64,000 nucleotides of DNA from an uncultured Nocardioides sp. (GCF_947488025.1 NZ_CANKYS010000007.1:1-64000), one strand, 5' to 3'; counted from the first letter of the stretch, positions 35,505 through 45,200 are shown. The notes: a model not told the origin generated them from the sequence alone. Translations and numbers: made by a program.

Positions 35505-35677
35505 TGCGTGCCCCCGTGTCTCGCGACGTCCTTAGCAAGATATTGCGCCTGGACGCGGACAGGGCGCAATGCTCTTCTCCGGGCAGGCGCCAGCGGCGGT
35601 CCCGCGCCCGCAGGACTTCGCTTCGCCCCAGAAGTAGCCAGCTCGGTACTCAGGCGGCGTCGAACAGCGACGCCAGT

Positions 35678-36196
35678 TCACACCGCGTCGCGCACGCTCG
35701 CCCAGAACTCAGCGGTGGTGTCGCGCTCTTGAGCGTCGTTCGGATAGTCGCCGAACAGCGGGAGGGCCAAGCGATGTCCGTCATGGAAGACCACCTCGTA
35801 CACGAAGTCCCATGCGAAATCCTTCGCGTCGGCTGGCCTGGAGACCGTTGCGTCGGCGATCTCAAGTGCAACGACATCGCTCAAAGGACGCGACCACGCC
35901 TCGAGCTCATCAGGAATCGGCCCGTCCTCGTTGACGTCTGAAGAGTTCCAGGAATCGATGTTCTTGGAGGCACTGACGTGCAAGAGGTGGGTGTCGGTGA
36001 GCCAGGCCGCGCGCCAGGTCGTCACGGGCTGTCCGTTCGTGCGTGAGTCGCGATACTGGCACAGCGCCGCCGTGATGGTCTTCGTGCCGAGCAGTTGCAG
36101 GAGGGGGCCCAGGACGATCACGGGGGCGTCGCGTCCTACCGTGGAGGTGCGGAGGTTGTCTCGCGCCTTCTCATACTGCTCGGATGTGAAGTCCAT
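35678..36196 (-). CDS. Hypothetical protein, 172 residues
   Basis: A soluble protein with an alternating strand-helix pattern and a central segment of Trp and acidic residues (AWSRPLSDVVALEIADATVS). It starts at ATG 36196 and is transcribed with, but about 170 bases away from, the coiled-coil membrane operon. Family not recognised. Confidence 0.5.
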   Translation of the reverse strand: MDFTSEQYEKARDNLRTSTVGRDAPVIVLGPLLQLLGTKTITAALCQYRDSRTNGQPVTTWRAAWLTDTHLLHVSASKNIDSWNSSDVNEDGPIPDELEAWSRPLSDVVALEIADATVSRPADAKDFAWDFVYEVVFHDGHRLALPLFGDYPNDAQERDTTAEFWASVRDAV

Positions 36197-36292
36197 GTCC
36201 TCAGGCTAGGGCGTGGACGGAGCGGCCCGTTCCGGTGCCATAGCTCGGCGCCGTGAGGGCACTGCGGCGAGCATGGAGGGCCGTGCCGAGTG

Positions 36293-36919
36293 CTAGGACC
36301 GGGATGTGTCGATCGCTGGAGGGCCGTCGGACTCGGTACCGCCGGCTTCGACGGACCTGGCGGCAGGGTCTTGGCCCTCGGCCGCACCGTCACCTGGACG
36401 AACGAGGCGTCCAATCACGAATACGGCTGCGAGGCCGACGAGGTCCACGCCAGCAAGGATTGCCGCAATCTCGGGGTGTCCGGTCAGGGCCAGGATGGCC
36501 GCGATGACGATGACGAACGCGCTGATCCACAACCCGTAGCGCTGGCCCCGCTTAGTGACGTCGTAGTTGTGATCGACATCCTTCTCGATGATGTCGGCCT
36601 GGCGGGAGTCCATGGTGTGGCGATGTTGTTGCTCCCGCTCGGCCATGGCGAGGATGCGTTCGGCGCTCCCGGGCACGATCCGGTCGATGGATCGCAGGTA
36701 CTCCGCTGAGGGAAGCGGTCCGCTGTGCGTCGTCGAGACGCGCACGGTGCGGCGCAGGGCTCTGGCCAGCTCACCCTGGTTGACCGGTCGCTCGCTGTCT
36801 CGTTCGAGCGTGTCGATGAACTCTTCGACGATTTCCCCGTCGGCGGTCTCGACGATCTCGCGCTCGTTGACTCGGTCCGGACCGGCGGGCAACGTAGGGT
36901 CCGGATCCTGTTGACTCAC
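36293..36919 (-). CDS. DUF2335 membrane protein
   Basis: 208 residues. The core from about residue 65 matches DUF2335: LPSAEYLRSIDRIVPGSAER, then ILAMAEREQQHRHTMDSRQA, followed by two membrane helices (about 130-146 and 148-166). The start is a GTG at 36919 that overlaps the stop of the small gene upstream (36916-36919). DUF2335 proteins are small membrane proteins of unknown role, often near mobile or toxin-related genes. It probably sits in the cytoplasmic membrane with both ends inside. Confidence 0.65.
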   Translation of the reverse strand: MSQQDPDPTLPAGPDRVNEREIVETADGEIVEEFIDTLERDSERPVNQGELARALRRTVRVSTTHSGPLPSAEYLRSIDRIVPGSAERILAMAEREQQHRHTMDSRQADIIEKDVDHNYDVTKRGQRYGLWISAFVIVIAAILALTGHPEIAAILAGVDLVGLAAVFVIGRLVRPGDGAAEGQDPAARSVEAGGTESDGPPAIDTSRS

Positions 36920-37107
36920 CGGCGCTTGGCGCCCTTGTCGACCACCGTGACGATGGCAATGCGGAAGTCCTTGGCGAGGTTGCGCTGGTCGGACACGGGG
37001 TTGCGGAGCTTCAGGGTGCGATTGAGGTGACGGCGGTAACCAGTTCCGCCGATGTCCATCATGGAGCCGGCGCCTTCGATGCCGGCCCGCAAGGTGCGCG
37101 AGACCAT
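36916..37107 (-). CDS. 63-residue small protein coupled to DUF2335
   Basis: The ATG at 37107 has a strong GGGAGGTG site five bases upstream, and the stop overlaps the GTG of the DUF2335 gene by four bases. The product is basic, with an N-terminal glycine-rich region and a final LAKDFRIAIVTVVDKGAKRR. No domain is recognised; coupling suggests a shared complex with the membrane protein. Confidence 0.6.
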   Translation of the reverse strand: MVSRTLRAGIEGAGSMMDIGGTGYRRHLNRTLKLRNPVSDQRNLAKDFRIAIVTVVDKGAKRR

Positions 37108-37246
37108 GTTCACCTCCCACTGGTGATCGTGCTGTCGTCTGGTGGTACGACGCGACATGCCGCTTGGCCGTGTTACACCATTATGTACACACGCTTAGCG
37201 TTAGCGCGAGGAATCGTGAGGTCAACAGCCTTCACGACTGGGTTTC

Positions 37247-37421
37247 GTGCACCAGGGACGGGAGATCGTGCGGCGCCATGGATACCCCGCCGAAAAACTT
37301 GACACGCGAGGTACCCTTCGAGGGCATGCCCCTTCAGCCCTCCGGGTCGAAGGGTACCTCATGGGTGAAGATCTTCCGGTGAGATCGCCATGGCGCCGCA
37401 CGATCTCCCGTCCCTGTGCAC
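37247..37421. repeat. Nested long inverted repeat
   Basis: Outer arms of about 34 bases (37247-37281 and 37388-37421) are complementary except for one extra C in the left arm. They run from GTGCAC at the ends to CCATGG at the inner side. Inside lie a second perfect 14-bp pair, GAGGTACCCTTCGA (37308-37321) and TCGAAGGGTACCTC (37347-37360), and a short GGGCATGCCC palindrome. The whole could fold as one long hairpin with an internal loop. Terminal repeats of a small non-autonomous element, a structured RNA or a recombination site are all possible. Confidence 0.7.
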
Positions 37422-37836
37422 CGTGCCTACGTCCACCGCTCTTCGTGATCAGCGGCTGTCGGGCCGAGATCGAGCCGTTCTCCCGCACGCGGCGGCGGCC
37501 GCGGTGCACAAGGGGCTGACCGCGTGGGCGCCCCGTACGGACTCCCAACCGTGGCATCTGGGGCGACACATGTGCGCCGCATTGCTCTCGATGCTCGGCG
37601 CTGACAACGGTCTGCGCGTCCCTGGCCCATTGCAGCGCAACGCGGACGTCCTTCAGGTGGGGCCGATCACCCTCATCACCAGCAACGTGGTTGCGAACTT
37701 CATCGATGTTGAGACCGAGCTGCGCACACCAGTCAGCGTGCTGTCCTTCATGCGCCCCACAGTCCGCGTATGGCTGCAGAAGCCCCTGTTCGAGATCGCC
37801 AACGACGCGATCGTCGCTGGCATGATCGACGACTAG
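37390..37836 (+). CDS. Possible 148-residue protein overlapping the inverted repeat
   Basis: Opens at ATG 37390 within the right arm of the inverted repeat and keeps GC-rich third positions throughout. The C-terminal half (GPITLITSNVVANFIDVETE, then LSFMRPTVRVWLQKP) looks protein-like. It has no recognised domain and a weak ribosome-binding site, so it may be a truncated gene whose 5' end was replaced by the repeat. An opposing frame on the minus strand looks like a shadow. Confidence 0.45.
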   Translation: MAPHDLPSLCTVPTSTALRDQRLSGRDRAVLPHAAAAAVHKGLTAWAPRTDSQPWHLGRHMCAALLSMLGADNGLRVPGPLQRNADVLQVGPITLITSNVVANFIDVETELRTPVSVLSFMRPTVRVWLQKPLFEIANDAIVAGMIDD

Positions 37837-37898
37837 TTCGCATACGAACTGCACCTCGGCGGCGCGGTCGCGTCAGCAACGACGCTGCTCACTCTGTG

Positions 37899-37918
37899 CC
37901 TCTTTGTACCTCTTTGTA
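37899..37918. repeat. Two tandem copies of a 10-base repeat
   Basis: CCTCTTTGTA occurs twice in a row (37899-37908 and 37909-37918), followed by related CTTCCTTGTTCTCTTTGATA sequence, in the interval upstream of the second small-protein gene. Likely regulatory or slippage-derived. Confidence 0.4.
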
Positions 37919-38056
37919 CTTCCTTGTTCTCTTTGATAGTTCGTTCGCCACACCTCGACCTCGTCTCGCGCAGGGGCTGGCCCCGGCGGGCACGACCCGC
38001 GGCTCGAAGCTGTTTCAGCTCTGCTCGCGGCGAAGCCAAGGTGGCACAGGGAGGAC

Positions 38057-38290
38057 ATGAACGCAGACATCAGTCACGTCAGCACTCAGGACATCGAGGC
38101 GACGCTCGAGGAGCTTCGCACGAAGGGCCTGGTCGTCCGCCTCGCCGAGAGACGCGGCGGGTCACCCGTCTACGTGTTGCCGGAACATGTCGACGGACGA
38201 CCCGTCGACGCGCTGCCCCCAGCCTCACCTTGGTCGCACGCGCGAAGACCTACGCGAGCCGCGAGAAATAGGGGTTCCGAGATGGACTGA
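38057..38290 (+). CDS. Small protein, copy 2 of a two-member family
   Basis: 77 residues, of which the first 60 closely parallel the product at 28994-29176 (LVVRLAERRGG, then VYVLPEHVDGRPVD). The last 17 residues differ. It starts at ATG 38057 after a GGGAGGA site within the same GTGGCACAG-type context seen before copy 1. It is followed by HTH genes. The presence of two related copies 9 kb apart shows an expanded small-protein family in the island; role unknown, possibly antitoxin or regulator. Confidence 0.6.
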   Translation: MNADISHVSTQDIEATLEELRTKGLVVRLAERRGGSPVYVLPEHVDGRPVDALPPASPWSHARRPTRAARNRGSEMD

Positions 38291-38437
38291 CTCCGAGGCG
38301 CGGCGGTTCCACCCGAGACAGCGACACAATGCTGTCCTGAGTTCGCCGGCGAACGCCGAAGAGCCATCAACGGGTTTCAAGACGACGCTCCCTCGACGAG
38401 GCCGTATGCCACCGCAACCGGGGCGTACCGTTGCAAC

Positions 38438-38962
38438 ATGGAGCGTGGTGCGGCGCCAAGCCCAACGGACGGGCGCGGGGGCGGTCTCGCGGCTGGCTAC
38501 TCGGTCATGACCGCAGCGGAGAGGCAGTTCCTCATCGACTCCGGACTTCCGCATAACTCGTTCGATCCCGAGGTTATGGCGGCGGCTCGACAGCGGCTCG
38601 CTGAGATTGCGGAAAGGACGAGAGCTGCGGCCTCCCCTTTTCTCGACGTGGCTGCCGTGGCCCGTCGGCTGAACCGGTCGCCTTCGACAGTGCGGCGCTG
38701 CGCCCGTACCGGCGACTTGTACGCCGTACGCGTCCACCGCAGGCTCGGCTTCCCCTCTTGGCAGTTCCCGCAGCCGCAGCGGCTGAAAGGTCTGCGAGAA
38801 GTGCTTGCCGTCTTGCCCCAGTCAATGCATCCGCTGTCCCTCGAGGGTTGGATGACGACGCCTAATGAGGAGCTCGACGATCTCACTCCGTTGGCGTGGA
38901 TGGACTCGCACGGTGACCTTGAGCCAGTGCTCGCCCTCGCGGAGTCCCACGCGCGCACGTGA
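38438..38962 (+). CDS. HTH protein with Xre/ParS-antitoxin-like C-terminus
   Basis: Up to 174 residues with a MerR-like or resolvase-like HTH in the middle (VAAVARRLNRSPSTVRRCAR). A C-terminal region (SMHPLSLEGWMTTPNEELDD, then LEPVLALAESHA) recalls the toxin-binding end of Xre/ParS/MbcA antitoxins. No RES-type toxin follows, so it may be an orphan regulator. The start could be ATG 38438 or the internal ATG 38507 at MTAAERQFL; neither has a convincing ribosome-binding site. Confidence 0.5.
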   Translation: MERGAAPSPTDGRGGGLAAGYSVMTAAERQFLIDSGLPHNSFDPEVMAAARQRLAEIAERTRAAASPFLDVAAVARRLNRSPSTVRRCARTGDLYAVRVHRRLGFPSWQFPQPQRLKGLREVLAVLPQSMHPLSLEGWMTTPNEELDDLTPLAWMDSHGDLEPVLALAESHART

Positions 38963-39038
38963 CCGCCTCGCTGCCGCATTGAGGGCGAGCCCGGGCGTAG
39001 CAGGCGGCCAAGTCGGTGCCATTCGCTGCCTGCGAACG

Positions 39039-39320
39039 CTATGCGGCGGGCTCACATCGACTGCACACCCAAGGGAACTCGCCGCGTACTAACAGGCTCG
39101 CGTCCCGTCCGCACGAGTAGCAGAGCTTCCGGCTGTGCAGATCGTCCACACACAGATCGACGAGCGGAGACCATTCTTCGCCTTTCGCGACGTAGTAGTC
39201 ACGCCAGCCAGCGACTCGGGGGCCGGAGTGTTCGTCGAGCGAGAGCGTGACCTGCAGGTCCTCGAGGCTGGCGGGAGGTGTGGGTGGAAGGGCCTGGGAG
39301 GAGGAGGCGGTGTCGTTCAC
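39039..39320 (-). CDS. Small zinc-ribbon protein
   Basis: 93 residues with a C-terminal zinc knuckle, CYSCG followed about 16 residues later by CSRC. The N-terminal half is Pro/Ser-rich. The start is probably the GTG at 39320, close to a TATTC-like -10 element, suggesting a leaderless transcript. It may be a nucleic-acid-binding accessory protein. Family not recognised. Confidence 0.5.
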   Translation of the reverse strand: MNDTASSSQALPPTPPASLEDLQVTLSLDEHSGPRVAGWRDYYVAKGEEWSPLVDLCVDDLHSRKLCYSCGRDASLLVRGEFPWVCSRCEPAA

Positions 39321-39559
39321 GACGTCATGTTAGGACGAATACAGTGTCACATTGGCGACGCCCAAGTCGCGTGAGGGCGTGGCGTCGGAATCAGCACGGG
39401 TTGGGAACGGCGCGTCGCCGCCTTGGGCAATCCGAGCCCGGCACCTCTGAGCGCAGCTCTGAGCCGATCGGCCAGGCGCTTGCCACGGAGGCGTCGGCGG
39501 CCCCGGGCAAGGAGCGGCGACACGCCGAGGAAGCAGGCAGCGGGACGGTGATTGACTCC

Positions 39560-39620
39560 ACCGGTACGATCACGCCGGCGGACGTAGTCCGATTCCATTA
39601 CCCGGCGTGATCGTACCGGT
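39560..39620. repeat. Perfect 19-bp inverted repeat
   Basis: ACCGGTACGATCACGCCGG (39560-39578) is exactly complementary to 39602-39620, with a 23-base spacer that contains a short CGGAC-GTA-GTCCG palindrome. It stands in the 590-base gene-free stretch 39321-39913, which otherwise holds only the hairpin at 39852-39891 and no supported gene. It could be a recombination or binding site or a bidirectional terminator. Confidence 0.65.
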
Positions 39621-39851
39621 AGCGCCGATTCTTGATATCTGAGCCAATACAGCCCTACTATCTGTCTCGGAGAGTGCTGTAACTCTGACCTTGACAAAGT
39701 CGACGCTCGTCAAGACCAGGGTCGAACTCGCCAACCAGTTCGTGGACCAGTTCTGTTGATGCACGGTAGACAGGACACAACGGCCGACGAACCCCCGAGG
39801 GGAAGCGCGGTTGGCGAGAAGCTGATGCCGGTACTGCTACCACAGACGACT

Positions 39852-39891
39852 GCAGAAGGAGCCGAGCCCGTTGGGGCTCGGCTCCTTCTGC
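39852..39891 (+). promoter_or_regulatory. Perfect 18-bp hairpin in the leader of the STAND operon
   Basis: Arms 39852-39869 (GCAGAAGGAGCCGAGCCC) and 39874-39891 are perfectly complementary around the loop GTTG. It ends 22 bases before the ATG of the LOTUS-domain gene, leaving the ribosome-binding site GGAG just outside. As no rightward gene lies upstream, a leader attenuator or an RNA sensor element is more likely than a simple terminator. Confidence 0.65.
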
Positions 39892-39913
39892 CCTCAACGA
39901 TGTGGAGTAGTAG

Positions 39914-40924
39914 ATGTCGAACAGCGACGAGCAGCCCGAGGCAGTCGCAGGATCCGGCGACCTCGTCGCTGATGCGCTGAAAGTCCTCGAGACGGCCGTA
40001 GCCTCACGGACGGTAGGGGATCGCGCACCGACTGCCAGCGAGGTGCGGATCGCGATGAAGCAGCTCACCTATGACGGGTTCGACCCGAAAGCGCTGGGGT
40101 TCCAGCGCTTCAGAGACTTCCTCGCCCTGGCAGAGGCAGAGGGGCTAGTAACCCTCCACACAGACCGACCGGGCGACCTGCTCGTGTCGGTACGCGGAGG
40201 GGCCGCACGCCCCAAGGGGCACGTACGCGTTCGCCGAGACCTGTGGCGAGCAGTACTCGACTGGGCACCTGACGTCGACCACTATCTGGACCTGGAACAG
40301 GACCGGGTGCTCACACTGCCGACAAAGCCCGTCCCTCTCGAGCCGGTGAAATTCAGCCAAGTCCGCGGGCGAGTCGATGAAGGCGATCCTACTCTGGTGC
40401 TCGTTCCAGCCGTCCCGATCCGAACGCAGATTGGATGGATGGAACGATTCGCGACTGCGCTCGACGACGAGCAGTTGCGAAGTCTGCTGGTCGGGGCACT
40501 GCACGGCGATAAGCCAGCCAAACTCTTCAGCACCGTGCTCCGGAACGAGCCTGCCGCTCAAGACCGCTGGCAGCAGTCCCTGGCAACCAACGTCCTCGCC
40601 CATCTGCAGAAGTGGAAGGACGACGACCCCGGGCTCGCGGACGTCCGGATCGTCACCGAGGGCTCTCCTCCGGCTTCGGCGAAGGCTCACGAGACAGCGG
40701 CGACTGCAGCGGCAGCAGCACCTGCACGCGCTCTCGTCGACGCTGCCGGCAGCATTATCCTGACAATGCAGAGCCACCGGTCGCCCTCCTCACGATCCCG
40801 GCGCCGCTCCGGCAGCGAGGCCGAGGAGCAGCTCCGCAACCTGTTGCACCAGGCGATCGACCGGATGCCGGAAGAGGAGCTGCGTGTTCTCCGCATCCCG
40901 GTGGGATATCTGCTGGAGGACTGA
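39914..40924 (+). CDS. LOTUS/OST-HTH protein with UPF0158-like domain
   Basis: 336 residues. Residues about 16-95 resemble an OST-HTH/LOTUS domain (TASEVRIAMKQLTYDGFDPK, then ALGFQRFRDFLALAEAEGLV), an RNA-binding winged helix. Residues about 155-235 resemble UPF0158 (GWMERFATALDDEQLRSLLV, then GALHGDKPAKLF). The tail is Ala/Ser/Arg-rich. It starts at ATG 39914 after GGAG and is followed three bases later by the next gene, so it heads a three-gene operon ending in a STAND NTPase. It may be the RNA-sensing or effector subunit of that system. The domain calls are by pattern and need profile searches. Confidence 0.55.
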   Translation: MSNSDEQPEAVAGSGDLVADALKVLETAVASRTVGDRAPTASEVRIAMKQLTYDGFDPKALGFQRFRDFLALAEAEGLVTLHTDRPGDLLVSVRGGAARPKGHVRVRRDLWRAVLDWAPDVDHYLDLEQDRVLTLPTKPVPLEPVKFSQVRGRVDEGDPTLVLVPAVPIRTQIGWMERFATALDDEQLRSLLVGALHGDKPAKLFSTVLRNEPAAQDRWQQSLATNVLAHLQKWKDDDPGLADVRIVTEGSPPASAKAHETAATAAAAAPARALVDAAGSIILTMQSHRSPSSRSRRRSGSEAEEQLRNLLHQAIDRMPEEELRVLRIPVGYLLED

Positions 40925-40927
40925 CTC

Positions 40928-42277
40928 ATGCACACGCTCCACGACATCACGTCGAGCGTGCGCCGAACACACGAGGTGCGCGCTGGCGAGGGGTGGCCCG
41001 AAGGCCTGGAACCCAAGACAAAGTTGCGCGTGCCCGACCACGGCAACCTCGTGTTGCCCAAGCAGGTCGAGGGACTGGGCGTGTGGCAAGACGAGGCACA
41101 CGCCGACCGAGTCCCGCTGCCAGCGGAACATGTCCCCGAGGCGCGGGCGGCCCTACTGGCTCGCCCAACCTTCGTGGCCCCCCTGCCGGTTCCTGAGGAC
41201 GAGTGGTTCGATCGGCAGCGTATCGACCACTCGACGTGGCGCCGGGAGAACAACCCTGTTCATCTGCTGGCGGCGGTCGCCTTCGAGGGTGGCGGCAGCG
41301 TGGTCTTCGGGCTCTCGCGCACCATCATCGTGGAGAACCTTCGCGGTTTCGGTGCCTCGGAGATCGTCTCCCACGAGGAGGAATGGTTCGACGGCGATGT
41401 TGAAGCGCTCGCTTCCGCGATGTCATTGCAGGTCATCGACGCGGTGGGGCTGCGCCCGCAGGCAGAAGGCACCAGTGCGCCGTGGACCACGGTGGTCATG
41501 CTGCTCAACGACGAAGCCAATGAGCCGCATCTTCCTGACGATTGGAAGAAGCTCCTCGCGTTGGTCGCCGGTCTGCATGGTGTGAACCTGGAGGTGTACG
41601 CGAACGCTTGGAGCAAGAAGCCTCGGGTGCTCAGCGACCTGAGGACCAAGCCGCCAGACGGGCTGCTCGTCGCCGATGGGTCGATACCTGTTCCTGAGAC
41701 CTTCTTGGGCCCCTACCGACGCTTCCGTCCGCACGGGTACGCGCAGCTGCTGGGAACCGCAGGGGCGACGGATTTCGCCGAGCACGTCCTCGAGCTCGAC
41801 ATGCACTTGCGCGAGATGAACCCGCTCTCCCTCGGACAAGCGACCGACCAGGACACCGTCACGAAGCCCAAGGACTGGGTGGAAGGCAAACGCCTCATCG
41901 AGGAGCTGGAAGGCGACCACTTCAAACTGACCCAGCGTGCGCGAGGTCAGTTGAAGGACAACCCGTACCCCGACCCCGCACGCATGTTCAAACATGTCCA
42001 AGCGCTCGCGGCGATCGCCCGCCGGTACCACGAGAACGATGGATCGCTGGGGCAGCGCCTCGAGGACGTCGCCACCGAGTTCGAGATCGAGATCGCCATG
42101 TTCGACTCGAACCTGACGCCGAACAGCATCGAGTCAGGTGACTACAGCTACCCGGCCGAACCGCACGTGAAGGTTGACGACGCAAAGCCGGCCAACGAGT
42201 GCGGACGGATCTACTTCGCCATGGACAACCGCAAGTACCTCTTCCTCGTCGACCACATCGGGCTGCACGACTACTGA
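40928..42277 (+). CDS. Middle gene of the STAND operon, unknown family
   Basis: 449 residues, no known domain recognised. There is a beta-rich region with FEGGGSVVFGLSRTIIVENL and a C-terminal signature CGRIYFAMDNRKYLFLVDHI that looks like a small toxin-fold or binding module. It starts at ATG 40928, three bases after the LOTUS gene, and its stop is one base from the GTG of the STAND gene. Tight spacing on both sides indicates obligate co-expression. Candidate effector, adaptor or antitoxin of the system. Confidence 0.6.
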   Translation: MHTLHDITSSVRRTHEVRAGEGWPEGLEPKTKLRVPDHGNLVLPKQVEGLGVWQDEAHADRVPLPAEHVPEARAALLARPTFVAPLPVPEDEWFDRQRIDHSTWRRENNPVHLLAAVAFEGGGSVVFGLSRTIIVENLRGFGASEIVSHEEEWFDGDVEALASAMSLQVIDAVGLRPQAEGTSAPWTTVVMLLNDEANEPHLPDDWKKLLALVAGLHGVNLEVYANAWSKKPRVLSDLRTKPPDGLLVADGSIPVPETFLGPYRRFRPHGYAQLLGTAGATDFAEHVLELDMHLREMNPLSLGQATDQDTVTKPKDWVEGKRLIEELEGDHFKLTQRARGQLKDNPYPDPARMFKHVQALAAIARRYHENDGSLGQRLEDVATEFEIEIAMFDSNLTPNSIESGDYSYPAEPHVKVDDAKPANECGRIYFAMDNRKYLFLVDHIGLHDY

Positions 42278-42278
42278 G

Positions 42279-45200
42279 GTGCGGTTGACGCCCGACTCGC
42301 CCGTGCGTCGCCGTACCCTGAGCGGAGTGTGGCTAGATTCGACTTCCCCCACGGACGGCGAGGCGTCCCGGGGCGTGACCGGTGCCGCGCTCGGAGGAGC
42401 GTGGAGCGGCCTGCGCTCACTTCGCTCATCCCCGCCGGCGCTGGGTGGCCGGTCCGACCGGAAGCGAGTGTTCACTTCGGCGCTCGAGCAGTCGGAACAG
42501 CTCTTCGCTGCCGCGGCAGCGGTGGGAGTCGCGACCAGGCCAATCCTTGCCTTCTATGCTCTCTCACAAGCAGGCCGAGCAATCGCGGCAGCGCTCGCGA
42601 GCGACTCGTGGCGCCTCAACCAACACGGCATAGGGATCGGTGGGGATGCGACGCCGGGCGGCCCACTCGCGAGCCTCACCGTCGTTCCACATGAAGGCGG
42701 GTCCTTCGGGCGAATCCGCGAGATCATGGCATCTTCCCGTCTGCCCGAGAAGACCGCCTTAGGTGCGCTGTGGCCGTTGCTGGCGGAGGCCGAGCCGCAG
42801 CCCCTGTCCGGAGGTGGCGAGGATCGCTCCCTCTTGATCACGGCGGAAACGTCGATGTGGGCGGGCGGCATACCTGCCATGTTCGTGTCGAACTTGCCAG
42901 ACTGGCTCGCACGAGACGTCGAGATGCCTCCGCCATACGTAGCGACCCTCGGCGCGAACTACGCGGCGCAGGCCGACGCGGTGCACACCTTCCTGTCGCG
43001 GTACCCGGCCTTGTCCCGCTGCTCGCCCTTTAGAGCCAGCGGAGAACCGATCGGTATGTATCTGCACGACGACGGCACATGCTCGGTGCTGCTCCAGTGG
43101 GACAAGCAGGACGTCGCCACTGCAAGCTTCGCCGCGGTCGCGGCATCGATTGGTGTCAGAAGCAGGGATGGATGGCGCGTTTACCCGTCCTTAGACGGCG
43201 GAGAACGGCCGGTGCACCCGCTGGTCGTGTGGTGGGCCGTGCTGTTCCGCCTGTCCATGCTGGCGCGTTATGAGCCGGAGCAGTGGGATCGTCTGACAGA
43301 CGTGAACTCAAGCCGAGATGCCGTACCCGTCGAGCATCTGCTGCGAGAGGCCCTGTCTGCGGTGCCTGCGCTCGTGTTTGAGGTACTCACCGCTGACCAC
43401 GCCTCCACCTACCCCGGACTCGTCCCTATCACCGGCGGCACCGACTACGGGCTGGACGCAGAGATCGGGACCGACGATAGAGCTGTGGGAGTGGTCATCA
43501 CCTCCTCGCGCACCTGGGACGGCGCGCGCCGGAGCCTGCGCGGGAGCCTGGAGTCGATGAGGCGCCACGGACGCGGTGTCGAGTATGTAATCGCGGCCAA
43601 CCTCGCAGAGGTGAACCGCAGACGACGGGACAAACTGCAAGCGATCGCGGCTGAGTTCGAGTGCGAGCTCCTCCAAGTTCACGACCGGGCATGGTTCACC
43701 GAGCAGTTCCGAGCGAATCCAGACTGGCGTTCCAAAATTCTGGCCATCGAGGGCCGCCCCTTCAGCTTCTCCCGCGAACCGCGCGGGGCGCTGCCGGACG
43801 AACGGCAACTCCCCTCTGTGGGACGCGATCATGAGATCTATCTGGCAGACCACGAGCCTGGGGACCTCATCATCTGGGGCGTGCCGGGTGTCGGAAAGAG
43901 CCACGTCGCGGCACGCCTCAGCGGCGCCCTCTTCCTCGAAGATCCGGTCGATCCTCAGCAACTCCTCGACGACCTCATCAGCGCAGCTCCTGATGTCGTT
44001 GTAGTCGACGACGCCGGCGGCCGAATCCAAGACCTGCGCACGCTGCTACGCGTCAGGGCCGCGGAGGGGATGAGATTTCGGATCGCAACGACCTGCTGGC
44101 CGCACGAGACCGACCACGTCGCTGATGTACTCGTCGACGCCACCAAGGTGCATGTCGACCTGCTCAGCCGGGAGGACATGGGCAAGCTCCTACGGCTACG
44201 AGGCATCACCCGGGTCGCTGTGTTGGCGCACCTACTCGACCAGGCGCAGGGCAGACCCGCGTGGGCACTACGGCTGGCCGACCTGCTCGTTCGACACGGT
44301 GACTGGCAATCGGTGTGGACTGGCGACGCGCTCCGAGCGCAGGTGCTAACTGCCCTTCGTCGCCTCAACGCGCCAGACGACGCACGCGAGATTCTGGGAT
44401 GCATCGCGCTTGTGGGCCGAATCGACGAGGACCAGGCACACCGTCTGGCGAATCTGCTGCAGCTTCGCTACGCCACGTTCCTGCAGCTGCTGCGATCCGT
44501 GGCGATCGCAGGCCTCGTCGACGTGCAGCAACGACACGCCTATGGGACCACCGAGCCGACCTTGGAACAGACCTTCGAGGTCGCCCCGCGGGTAGTCGCG
44601 GGAAGCCTGGCTTCAGAGGTGTTCTTCTCCAGCCACCCGAGCCCAGTACGGCTTCGAGATCTGAAGGAGGCCATTCCCGAAGCCGCGGCCCAGGTGGTGC
44701 AACACCAGATCTACGCCAGGTTGACGGGGGCACCGAGGGCCGTCGTGCCATCGGATGCCGAAGTCCTTGACCTGTTGGCTGGCGGCAGGCACGTCGACCA
44801 CAACGAGTTGCTTCGCACGTACGCCGCCATTGGCCGACCACAGGCTGCCTTTGTATCCGGATACTTGGTGTCCCGGATCGAGGACGCCTGTCATGCCGGG
44901 AACCCCGCCACAGCGGTGAAGCACGCGACGCTACTCGCCACGCACGTCGCGGAAAGGCTAGATGCTAGCGGCGCCGCGGACCTGGACCGCCTTTTCGGAG
45001 TACTGGAAGAGTTGGCGGCCAGGGACTGGCACACTGATTCGATTGTCGAGGCGCTGGTTGATGCGGCAAGGGCTCCGTTGAGTGGTGATCTCCCAGACGT
45101 CGACGAACTCGCCGGCCTATTGGAGCTAATCGGGCACAAGTTTCCCGACCGGCTATCCGACACGCTCTGGGTTGGGCTGGCTTGCGAGGCGCTCAAGCCC

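Noticed and set aside
37222..37854. 210-residue minus-strand frame across the nested inverted repeat
   Set aside because: It runs through both repeat arms, lacks a plausible start signal and is Arg/His-rich; the plus-strand frame has better codon use.
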